A DNA stretch of 64,000 bases, taken from positions 62,001-126,000 of the forward strand of contig CAVXNB010000001.1 of NCBI GenBank assembly GCA_963763085.1, given 5' to 3'. Source of the DNA: CAVXNB01 sp963763085. Lineage in GTDB: Bacteria > Actinomycetota > Acidimicrobiia > Acidimicrobiales > Bog-793. Below, one piece after another: positions 29,398 through 37,264 of this stretch. Under the pieces are notes generated by a model. That model did not search any database. It worked only from the letters and a program-made list of their open reading frames with translations, and was not told where the DNA came from. Positions within the stretch are counted from its first letter, which is position 1. Each line of letters opens with the position of its first letter. The translations under genes and the position numbers were made by a program.

Positions 29398-30192
29398 TTA
29401 TGTTGAGTGAAGCCTTGCGGCGATGTCGTCCGCGGCAGCAATGATCCGGCGACCGTATTCCGGCATTGCGGCCGCCGTCACTCGCTGGGACGGCGCCCAG
29501 ATGGCCACGATTGCGAGCGGGTGGCCGGCGTACCCGACTACCGCAGCTGCAACTCCGTTCGAATACTCCTCGTACTCGCGATCGCAGGTTCCGTAGCCGC
29601 GGGCGCGCGTCGCGCTCAGATCCGCAAGGAGGCTCGCCTTGTCGATGAGCGTGTGCTCCGTGAACTTTTCGAGCTGCTCGGGAATAACTGCCTCGAGTTC
29701 CCTCTGCGAAAGTGACGCAAGGAAGACCTTCCCGCTGGAAGTTGCGTGCAACACGGGCAGTTGTCCCAGCCAGCTCGGCCGGACGACGCCGGGCGGATCC
29801 ACTTGGTCAACGTACACAAGATCGAACCCCCTCGGGACCGCCAATGTCAGTGTCTCACCCAACGATTTGGCATACTCCTGCAATATGGGACGCGCCCGCC
29901 GGAGAAGCGGTTCGTAGTCGGTCCGCGACGCGAGGGCGACGATTTCAAATCCGAGGGTGTAGCCCTGCGTAACCGAGTCCCGCGCCACGAGCCCGTGGTG
30001 TTCGAGCGTTCCGAGCAGACGCCAAGCAGTGCTGCGGTTCAGCCCACAACCGGCTGCAAGATCGATGAGCGTCGGCGAATGCGAGGACGCAGCGATCGCC
30101 TGTAGCAGATGGACGGCACGGTCTATCGCTTGGATGCGCTGAGTCGGACCACGTAGGACACGCCCCTGGTGTGGCCTTGGCGAGATGCTCAT
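29398..30192 (-). CDS. IclR-family transcriptional regulator
   Basis: 264 residues. An N-terminal winged helix (AIDRAVHLLQAIAASS, LNRSTAWRLLGTLEHHGLV) precedes the GAF-like effector domain (YVDQVDPPGVVRPSWLGQLPVLHATSSGKVFLA, then GYGTCDREYEEYSNGVAAAVVG), with the family-typical ATSSGK and CDxE stretches. It is divergent from hyuA across 218 bases, the usual arrangement for an IclR regulator of a catabolic operon, and is the only regulator seen in the block. The effector is likely the pathway substrate or an intermediate. Confidence 0.9.
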   Translation of the reverse strand: MSISPRPHQGRVLRGPTQRIQAIDRAVHLLQAIAASSHSPTLIDLAAGCGLNRSTAWRLLGTLEHHGLVARDSVTQGYTLGFEIVALASRTDYEPLLRRARPILQEYAKSLGETLTLAVPRGFDLVYVDQVDPPGVVRPSWLGQLPVLHATSSGKVFLASLSQRELEAVIPEQLEKFTEHTLIDKASLLADLSATRARGYGTCDREYEEYSNGVAAAVVGYAGHPLAIVAIWAPSQRVTAAAMPEYGRRIIAAADDIAARLHST

Positions 30193-30410
30193 GAGCTCTT
30201 TCTACTGCGCGGACACCGAGAAACGGAACTCGTCGAATAGAGGGCCTGACAGAGTGGCAACAATCCTCACCATCCTCAAAGGATTTGACCGTTCACCAGC
30301 AAGCGGACGGCGTTGACTTGGGAGACGGCCCGAGTGTAGCCTCCATGTTCGCGGTAACTGAACGATTCGTGCAAATGACGCGACGAACACCAGCCGGAGG
30401 AAGGAGGCGA
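30193..30410. promoter_or_regulatory. Divergent iclR-hyuA control region
   Basis: 218 bases between divergent starts, expected to hold both promoters and the IclR site. I see CGAG-N8-CTCG near 30219-30234 but nothing decisive. Confidence 0.35.
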
Positions 30411-30445
30411 GTGAACGGGGCTCGAGAGGTGAGAGTCGCTGTGGA
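30411..30445 (+). repeat. 35-base near-repeat, copy 1 (start of hyuA)
   Basis: Matches 37230-37264 at 31 of 35 positions, in the same reading frame and both beginning at the start codon; flanking bases on both sides diverge. Confidence 0.8.
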
Positions 30446-32519
30446 CATCGGGGGGACGTTCACGGACGTAGCGATTGAGGTCGATGGGCGCTATGTGACG
30501 GCGAAGCGATCGACTACGCCGGAGCACCCGATGAATGGGGTGCTCGATGCCGTGACGCTCGGCCTGGGCCGCGCCGACCTTACGCCCGCAGACGTCAACG
30601 TCGTTCTGCAGCATGGCACGACGCTCGCCACCAACGCCATAATCGAGCGTCGTGGCGCGGTTGTGGGCCTCGTCACCACGGAGGGATTCAGGGACGTCCT
30701 TGAGATCGCGTATGAACGGCGTTACGACCAGTACGACCTCGGTAGTCATCGTCCAGATCCCCTAGTGCCACGCCGTCGTTGTTACACGGTGAGCGAGCGC
30801 GTGGGATCGGACGGTTCGGTCCTGAGACCTCTTGACGAGGACTCGGTGATGGGCGTGCTGGAGAGCATGGAGAGAGATGGCGTCGAGAGCGTCGCAGTCG
30901 GCTTGATCAACTCGTTCGCGAACCCGACCCACGAGCAACAGATAGCGGCCCTCATCGAGCGCTTTCAGCCACAGATGGCGGTGTCGCAGTCGAGCGAGCT
31001 TTCTCCTGAGCTGCGCGAATACGATCGCCTGTGCACTGCGGTCGCCAACGCATACATCAAGCCACTCATGACGGGCGTGATGCTCGAGTTCGCCGAAGCG
31101 TTGAAAGGTCAAGGATTCAACTGTCCTGTCCTTATGATGACATCAGCCGGCGGAATGACGAGCGTGGAAGCCGCGCTCCGCTTTCCCATCAGACTGCTCG
31201 AGTCCGGCCCGAGCGGAGGTGCCGTGCTCGCGGCAAGGGTCGCGACGCGAGCGAGCCAACCGAAGGCGCTGTCATTCGATATGGGCGGAACGACCGCGAA
31301 AGTGTGCATCATTCAGTCGGGACAGCCTTATCGCGCTCGCGAGCTCGAGGTGGCGCGCGTCGCGCGCCTGACGAAGGGGAGCGGCTTTCCCATTCGCATT
31401 CCGGCCATCGACATCATCGAGACCGGTGCCGGTGGCGGATCGATTGCACGGGTTGAACAATTCAGAGGCCTCGTCGTGGGTCCCGAGAGTGCCGGAGCCG
31501 AGCCTGGTCCCGCCTCCTACGGGCGCGGCGGGACTCGGCCCACAGTGACGGACGCGGACTGCGTACTTGGTTATCTGGACCCGGATCAGTTCGGTGACGG
31601 TGACATCAAGCTGAGTCGCGACAACGCCGCCGCTGCGCTCCTGAGCGAAGTCGCGAACCCCCTCGGTCTGCCTGTGGAGGAGAGTGCACGGGCCGTTTGC
31701 GACGTCGTGGAAGAGTCGATGGCCAATGCCGCCCGGGTCCACGCGGCTGAACGTGGGTTCGAGCTGAGCGAGAGCGTCCTCATCGCTTTTGGTGGGAACG
31801 GGCCGGTGCATGCAGCGCAGGTGGCGCGCAAGGTGGGAATCGGGACCGTGATCGTCCCTCCTTCGCCCGGGGTCGGATCCGCCATTGGCTTTCTGTGTGC
31901 CCCGGTGTCGCATGAGATCGTGCGAAGCAATTACTGCTTGATGGAGCAGATGGACGTGAAGGAGATCGACCAGATGCTGCACGAGATGGAGACCGAGGCG
32001 CGCAAGATCGTCGAGGTGGCAGTTCCGGGGCTGCCCATCACGATCAAGCGTTCCTCTTTCATGCGCTATCGCGGGCAAGGGCACGAAATAGAGGTAGTCC
32101 TTCCAGATGGTGCGCTCACCGAGGCGAGCAAGGACAAGCTTCGGCTTGCTTACGAGACTCAGTACGCCGGTCTCTTCGGTCGGATCCCGCCGCGGATGAG
32201 CATCGAAATCACGAACTGGGCGGTCTCCACGGCGAGCCCCGATCGCGAACTGGCTGTGGGTAAAGATGCCGAGCCGAGTGCGAGACGAAGCCGCTCGAGC
32301 CCCGAGGCTGTAGCCAAGCGAGAGGTCTTCATCGGAAGCGATCAAGGCAGCCTGGAAGTCCCCGTGTTCGAGCGGCGAGATCTCGTGGTGGGTGACAAGA
32401 TCATTGGGCCCGCACTCATCGCTGAACCGCAGACGACAACTTATGTTCCCGGCCTTGCCGAGGCCGTGGTCGATGAGATGAGCAACCTCGTCATTGCTCT
32501 CGAGGGAGGTCTCCAGTGA
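30411..32519 (+). CDS. hyuA: Hydantoinase/oxoprolinase subunit A
   Basis: 702 residues from GTG 30411, chosen because AAGGAGG lies immediately upstream and the actin-like fold begins at once (VRVAVDIGGTFTDVAIE). LQHGTTLATNAIIERRGA, GPSGGAVLAA, FDMGGTTAK and the late FGGNGPVHAAQVARK are hallmark HyuA/oxoprolinase motifs for ATP binding. With HyuB it forms an ATP-dependent ring-opening amidase acting on hydantoins such as N-methylhydantoin, or on related cyclic imides. The stop overlaps the hyuB GTG (GTGA), so the subunits are coupled. Its first 35 bases are nearly repeated at the start of the binding-protein gene at 37230. Confidence 0.85.
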   Translation: MNGAREVRVAVDIGGTFTDVAIEVDGRYVTAKRSTTPEHPMNGVLDAVTLGLGRADLTPADVNVVLQHGTTLATNAIIERRGAVVGLVTTEGFRDVLEIAYERRYDQYDLGSHRPDPLVPRRRCYTVSERVGSDGSVLRPLDEDSVMGVLESMERDGVESVAVGLINSFANPTHEQQIAALIERFQPQMAVSQSSELSPELREYDRLCTAVANAYIKPLMTGVMLEFAEALKGQGFNCPVLMMTSAGGMTSVEAALRFPIRLLESGPSGGAVLAARVATRASQPKALSFDMGGTTAKVCIIQSGQPYRARELEVARVARLTKGSGFPIRIPAIDIIETGAGGGSIARVEQFRGLVVGPESAGAEPGPASYGRGGTRPTVTDADCVLGYLDPDQFGDGDIKLSRDNAAAALLSEVANPLGLPVEESARAVCDVVEESMANAARVHAAERGFELSESVLIAFGGNGPVHAAQVARKVGIGTVIVPPSPGVGSAIGFLCAPVSHEIVRSNYCLMEQMDVKEIDQMLHEMETEARKIVEVAVPGLPITIKRSSFMRYRGQGHEIEVVLPDGALTEASKDKLRLAYETQYAGLFGRIPPRMSIEITNWAVSTASPDRELAVGKDAEPSARRSRSSPEAVAKREVFIGSDQGSLEVPVFERRDLVVGDKIIGPALIAEPQTTTYVPGLAEAVVDEMSNLVIALEGGLQ

Positions 32520-34198
32520 CGCTCGCCGGGTGTGACGTGGACTCGAGGCGATTTGACGTTCGGCTGCAGATGATGTGGACGCGTCTCTTGTCGATCGTCG
32601 AAGAGCAGGCCCAGGTGCTGATCCACACCGCGTTCAGTCCGATCACGCGAGAGTGCGGCGACATTTCGGCTGGAATATTCGACACAGAGGGTCGAATGCT
32701 GGCTCAGTCGGTCACCGGAACGCCGGGTCACGTCAACACCATGGCAGTCGCTGTCAACCACATGAGAGCGGCTTTCCCGAGCGAGACCATGGTCCCTGGC
32801 GACGTGTTCGTCATGAACGACCCGTGGCTCGCTACGGGTCATCTCAACGACGTCCTGCTCGTCTCGCCCATCTTCGTTCGGGAACAGCTGATCGCGTTCA
32901 CGTCCTGCACGTCGCATCTCTACGACCTCGGCGGCGTGGGAATGGGGCCGAACGGCAGAGACGTCTTCGACGAGGGTCTCTTCATCCCGCCGATGAAGCT
33001 GCTGAGTGAAGGGATTCTGAACAACGATCTGATGACCTTGATCAAGGCGAACTCGCGATCTCCTATCGCGAACGAAGGCGACCTCTACGCTCTGCTCGCC
33101 TGCTGCGAGGTGGGGGAGCGCCGCCTGAACGAGATGATGCAAGAGTTTGAGGTCGGTCGACTCGAAGAGTTAGGAGGCTACATTCTCACGACCTCCGAAC
33201 AAGCGTCCCGTGCCGCGATCAGAGAGGTGCCGGACGGGACGTACCGCAACGAAATGCGCGTTGACGGGTACGAGAGTGAAGTCGTGCTAAAGGCGGCGCT
33301 CACCGTTCAAGAAGGACAGATCGCCCTCGACTTCTCCGGCTCGTCTCCTTGCTCGAGATTCGGCATCAACGTTCCGATCAACTACACGGCCGCCTACTCG
33401 ATCTTTGCCCTGCGCTGTGTGATCGGCCAATCGGTCCCCAATAATGCGGGATCATTGATCCCGTTTCGGGTGACCGCAGACGAGGGATCCATTCTCAACG
33501 CACCCCGCCCGGCACCGGTCGCCATGCGGCACAGCATCGGGCATTTTGTGGCCGACGTCGCACTCGGATGCCTCGCCGATGCTCTCCCCGACCGCATTCC
33601 GGCCGAGAGCGCCTCGTGTATGTGGGACATCCCTATTCGCAACGGAGACCTCGCCGACGAGGCGAACGGGCTGACGGGATTCGCGATCGAACTGACACAC
33701 AACGGGGGAACTGGAGCGGCGCTCAGGCGTGACGGCCTTTCGGCTACAGCCTTCCCCAACGGCGTCTGGGGTTCACAAGCCGAGGTTACAGAGAGCACGG
33801 TCCCAGTGAGGATCCTCCGGCGGGAGCTTCGGCGCGACAGTGGCGGCGCCGGCCGCTATCGAGGCGGCCTGGGTCAAATCATCGAGCTCGAGAGCAGCGA
33901 GGATGCGGCGATCCTGCTGTTCTGCTCGGTGGACCGAATTGAGCATCCGGCCCGTGGCCGAGCGGGGGGCCAGGACGGCGCACCAGGCGAGATTGTCCTC
34001 GGATCGGGGCAGGTTCTGCCCGGCAAGGGCGAACACGTCATACCTGCTGGCGACCGCCTGATCTTCAGGACACCCGGCGGCGGCGGTTACGGGAACCCCC
34101 GAGAGCGAGAGCCGGAGCTGATACGGGACGACGTCCTAGATGGTCTGGTATCGACGGAGAGCGCGATGGAAGACTACGGCGCATCCGCCGAGGGATAA
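32516..34198 (+). CDS. hyuB: Hydantoinase/oxoprolinase subunit B
   Basis: 560 residues from a GTG overlapping the hyuA stop. MLAQSVTGTPGHVNTMAVAV, VFVMNDPWLATGHLNDVLLV and the end segment RLIFRTPGGGGYGNPREREP are the conserved HyuB landmarks, and the length is normal for the family. It supplies the hydrolytic half of the ATP-dependent cyclic-amide hydrolase with HyuA. Downstream, 126 bases separate it from the creatininase-family gene, which could share the transcript. Confidence 0.85.
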   Translation: MTLAGCDVDSRRFDVRLQMMWTRLLSIVEEQAQVLIHTAFSPITRECGDISAGIFDTEGRMLAQSVTGTPGHVNTMAVAVNHMRAAFPSETMVPGDVFVMNDPWLATGHLNDVLLVSPIFVREQLIAFTSCTSHLYDLGGVGMGPNGRDVFDEGLFIPPMKLLSEGILNNDLMTLIKANSRSPIANEGDLYALLACCEVGERRLNEMMQEFEVGRLEELGGYILTTSEQASRAAIREVPDGTYRNEMRVDGYESEVVLKAALTVQEGQIALDFSGSSPCSRFGINVPINYTAAYSIFALRCVIGQSVPNNAGSLIPFRVTADEGSILNAPRPAPVAMRHSIGHFVADVALGCLADALPDRIPAESASCMWDIPIRNGDLADEANGLTGFAIELTHNGGTGAALRRDGLSATAFPNGVWGSQAEVTESTVPVRILRRELRRDSGGAGRYRGGLGQIIELESSEDAAILLFCSVDRIEHPARGRAGGQDGAPGEIVLGSGQVLPGKGEHVIPAGDRLIFRTPGGGGYGNPREREPELIRDDVLDGLVSTESAMEDYGASAEG

Positions 34199-34324
34199 GT
34201 GGGCACGAGGCGCCGCCTCTTCGAGGGACGCTTCGCTCCGGCCCGCGGTCTGGGAGCATTTCCACTTGACGCTCGCGACCGTGAGTAAGCCAAGACTCGC
34301 CGAATAAGAAAGGAAGGTGTTCTA

Positions 34325-35107
34325 GTGGATTTGGAAGCGCGATACCTGAGCGACGAGACGCCCGTCGACATTCGTGATTACCTGACCCGGGACGACCGGA
34401 TAATCCTGCCGTTCGGGTCGATCGAGAACAACGGACCTCATCTCCCTCTCGCGACGGATCTAATGGCAGCGGTCGCTCTGGCTGAAGCCGCATCCCGTTC
34501 GAGCGGCGTTCTCATCGCTCCCCCCATCCCCTGGGGAGTGTCATCAGTGAACATGGCCTTCGCAGGCACGATGACCCTGTCTCCGGAGACATGTGAACGG
34601 ATCATCACCGAGCTGTGCATGTCCCTGGCATTTCACGGATTTCGTCGAATCGTAGTGATCTGCGGTCACTCGAGCAATGTGTGGTCCGCTGCGAACGCGG
34701 CTGAGTTGCTACGGGACCGTGGCGTCCTGGTTGCTCAACTCGATGTATGGCGTTGCGTCGAGAAGCTCTGTAGTGATCTTGCGTCCACCGATGCGCATCC
34801 GTTCGGACACGGGAGTGAGATGATGACCTCAGTGATGCTGTCTGTCGCTCCTCGGCTCGTCCACTCGGACCGGATGAAGCCCGAGATGCCCGTGGACTCT
34901 TTCGGACTCAAGTACTACGGGACGTATCCGCGAATCATGGGCTTCGCGGCTTGGGACGATGTCAGTACCTCAGGCAGCATCGGTGACCCTCGTGCTGCCG
35001 ACGCCAAGCTCGGCGCGGAAGCGATGCAGCGCATGACTGGCGAGCTCGTTGAGCTCCTCGAGGACATGCGGAGCGCTAGTTTGCCGAGCGAACGAACGTT
35101 CGGCTGA
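34325..35107 (+). CDS. Creatininase-family amidohydrolase
   Basis: 260 residues from GTG, with GGAAGG upstream. ILPFGSIENNGPHLPLATD carries the Glu, His and Asp metal ligands of the family start. ICGHSSNVWSA replaces the more usual NGHGGN, and FGHGSEMMTS holds the late Glu. Creatininases open creatinine to creatine; relatives such as MftE and 2-amino-5-formylamino-pyrimidinone hydrolase act on other amides. Placement after hyuAB supports cyclic-amide metabolism, but the substrate is not fixed by sequence. The SDR gene follows after 17 bases. Confidence 0.8.
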   Translation: MDLEARYLSDETPVDIRDYLTRDDRIILPFGSIENNGPHLPLATDLMAAVALAEAASRSSGVLIAPPIPWGVSSVNMAFAGTMTLSPETCERIITELCMSLAFHGFRRIVVICGHSSNVWSAANAAELLRDRGVLVAQLDVWRCVEKLCSDLASTDAHPFGHGSEMMTSVMLSVAPRLVHSDRMKPEMPVDSFGLKYYGTYPRIMGFAAWDDVSTSGSIGDPRAADAKLGAEAMQRMTGELVELLEDMRSASLPSERTFG

Positions 35108-35124
35108 TCGGTAGCTGGCCATCC

Positions 35125-35958
35125 ATGAAACCTGAATCTATTGAGACGGGCGCGAGCTCAGGCCTCCCCAACGCAGAGACGCTCGACGGTCTAGTAGCGC
35201 TCGTGACCGGCGGAACCCAGGGAATCGGTCTTGGGATCGTCGAGCACCTTTTGAGCAAGGGTGCGCTCGTCTGGACGGCTTCTACGTCGACGGTCGGGGG
35301 GGAGGTAATCGACAAGCTCAGCGCCCGGTACGGTGATGGACGCGTCGCACATGTCCTTTGCGATGTCACCTCGCGAGAGGAAATGTCAAGGTGCATCGAG
35401 CGATGTGTCGCGGACTTCGGAGCGCTCGACCTCACCGTGGCGAATGCCGGAATAAGTTCGAGCGCTCCCTTCGTCGACATGACCGAGGAACAGTGGACTC
35501 AAGTCATCTCGGTCAACCTGACGGGGGCGTTTCACACGGTTCAACTGGCCGCGCGCAAAATGCTCGGACGAGGCGGACGAATCGTGGTCGTTGCTTCGAC
35601 GAATGCCTTCTTCGTCGAGCCGAACTGCACGTCGTACAATGCCTCTAAGGCTGGTTTGATCGGGCTCGTTCGCAGCGCAGCAATCGAGCTCGCTGCAGAA
35701 GGAATCACCGTCAACGCCGTATGCCCCGGCTTGGTGGCCACGCCCATGAGCGAGTACATCATCAGTCACGAGGTCTACGGGCCTCAGTACCTGCGGAATA
35801 TTCCGGTCGGCCGTTTCGGGACACCGGCCGATGTTGCAGCGGCGGTCGGCTATCTAGTGTCGCCGGCAGCCTCGTGGATCACGGGACAGCAGATCGTCGT
35901 CGACGGTGGCTGGACCAGCGGAACGAGGATTCTGACCGAAGCAGCAGAGTCAACCTGA
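35125..35958 (+). CDS. Short-chain dehydrogenase/reductase
   Basis: 277 residues. ALVTGGTQGIGLGIVEHLL gives the cofactor loop and TVANAGISS the NAG motif. Ser in VVVASTNA and TSYNASKAGLIGLV complete the triad, and VDGGW ends the fold. A 20-residue N-terminal extension precedes the Rossmann strand. It is the last plus-strand gene of the hyuAB-creatininase transcript and probably oxidises an alcohol produced from the opened ring. Confidence 0.8.
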   Translation: MKPESIETGASSGLPNAETLDGLVALVTGGTQGIGLGIVEHLLSKGALVWTASTSTVGGEVIDKLSARYGDGRVAHVLCDVTSREEMSRCIERCVADFGALDLTVANAGISSSAPFVDMTEEQWTQVISVNLTGAFHTVQLAARKMLGRGGRIVVVASTNAFFVEPNCTSYNASKAGLIGLVRSAAIELAAEGITVNAVCPGLVATPMSEYIISHEVYGPQYLRNIPVGRFGTPADVAAAVGYLVSPAASWITGQQIVVDGGWTSGTRILTEAAEST

Positions 35959-35996
35959 CAGCGGGGGAGGACGGCGGCGGCCCTCGACCACCGTGA

Positions 35997-36872
35997 TCAG
36001 GAAGAAGACTGAAGCGGTGGCTCGTGACGGATCGGCTGCAGGTCAAGCGACTCGGCGTAGCTCGCCACCTCCGCCGCGGTGGCGACCCACACGCCGGGAG
36101 TCTCGCGGACATGTTCGAGAAGTTGCTCGAGCGCCTTAGCTCGGGCCGGTCGACCCGATAAGTACGGATGGGCGGTGGCCACGAAACACCCTCCTTCTTC
36201 GGTGAGCGCATCGAACTCGTCGGTCCACATGTCGAGGACTGTTCGAGGATTCTGAATCCTGCCTCCCTCAAAAATCTCCGGGAGCCACAGGTAATGACCG
36301 CCATCCTCGAGGCCCCAGTGGACCGGGATTTCGATGATCGTCGCCGCGTTCGATTCATTGCCGGCCGAGAGCCGGTAGGGACGGTCGGCATCCATAAGGC
36401 TTGAGTCGTATTTGAACCCGTGACGTGCGAGCAGGGCAGGGGTGCGGTAGTTAACCTCCCACATTGGGGCCCGCCACCCGACCGGACGGATGCCTCCGAT
36501 CCGCTCAAGCGCGTCGATGCCTCGCAGCAGTACCGCCTCCTCCTCGGCTTCCGTGGTTCCGTCCACGCGTTCATGTAGGTATCCATGGTGCGCGACCTCA
36601 TGTCCTTCGTCCAAAATGGCCCGAACGGTATCAGGGTGCCGCTCGGCCGTGATCCCAGGGACGAAGAAGGTCGCTGCGATAGCTTGCCGGCTCAGAAGGC
36701 GGAGAATCCGCGGCACGCCTGTCCGTGGCCCATAGACCTGGTGAGACATGATGCCGAGCCGCGAGGCGGCGGCCGGGTTGTCACCAAGGACGCCACTTTC
36801 GGCATCGACGTCGAAAGTAATGATTGCCGCGGCCCGCTTGCCCTCAGGCCACGGATACGAAGACGAGATCAT
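35997..36872 (-). CDS. Polysaccharide-deacetylase-fold hydrolase, PuuE-like
   Basis: 291 residues. AAAIITFDVDAESGV provides the catalytic and metal Asp, EVAHHGYLHER the two His ligands, and WRAPMWEVNY the family Arg motif. The absence of a signal peptide and the VYGPRTGVPRILRLL segment point to the cytoplasmic branch that contains PuuE allantoinase and N-carbamoyl or imide hydrolases, rather than cell-wall deacetylases. A ring-opening or deformylating role agrees with the surrounding genes. It converges on the SDR gene. Confidence 0.8.
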   Translation of the reverse strand: MISSSYPWPEGKRAAAIITFDVDAESGVLGDNPAAASRLGIMSHQVYGPRTGVPRILRLLSRQAIAATFFVPGITAERHPDTVRAILDEGHEVAHHGYLHERVDGTTEAEEEAVLLRGIDALERIGGIRPVGWRAPMWEVNYRTPALLARHGFKYDSSLMDADRPYRLSAGNESNAATIIEIPVHWGLEDGGHYLWLPEIFEGGRIQNPRTVLDMWTDEFDALTEEGGCFVATAHPYLSGRPARAKALEQLLEHVRETPGVWVATAAEVASYAESLDLQPIRHEPPLQSSS

Positions 36873-37229
36873 TGGCCACTTCCCTAAATAGATGTGTACC
36901 GAGAGCAGGGTCGCGAGAGCCCTTTGACGCGCAGTGTCTCCTCAGCCAGGCCGCCACGATACCTCAATCACCCTCGCTGGCCAGGGGGCAGGCGAGCCAG
37001 TAGCAGCCATAGGCTTGTCTCGAGGACGCGTTGGGCTCGGAGCTGGTGGCCGGGACTTCCCTTTGGATGCCACCGAATGCGCTTGTCGAGCCGGAACCGT
37101 CGAGTGTGTTGATTCCTCAATGCGGAGACGTTGACGTGTCCAATACCTCAATGTAGCCTGCCTTTGCAGTAACTGCTCAATTGGTGCAAATAGCGCGAAG
37201 GTGCAGGTGGCAACCTGAGAAGTAACCGG
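36873..37229. other. Divergent intergenic region with repeated CTCAAT motifs
   Basis: 357 bases without a supported gene. The motif TACCTCAAT occurs near 36961 and 37144, with TTCCTCAATG near 37111 and GCTCAATTGG near 37171. The region is less GC-rich near 37140-37200, consistent with a promoter for the binding-protein gene. Confidence 0.45.
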
Positions 37230-37264
37230 ATGAACCGCGCTCGAGAGGTGGGAGTCGCTGTGGA
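37230..37264 (+). repeat. 35-base near-repeat, copy 2 (start of binding-protein gene)
   Basis: Begins at the ATG and matches the first 35 bases of hyuA at 31 positions; the encoded MNRAREVGVAV parallels VNGAREVRVAV. Confidence 0.8.

Noticed and set aside
31272..32345. A 357-residue minus-strand open frame
   Set aside because: Antisense to hyuA; composition only.
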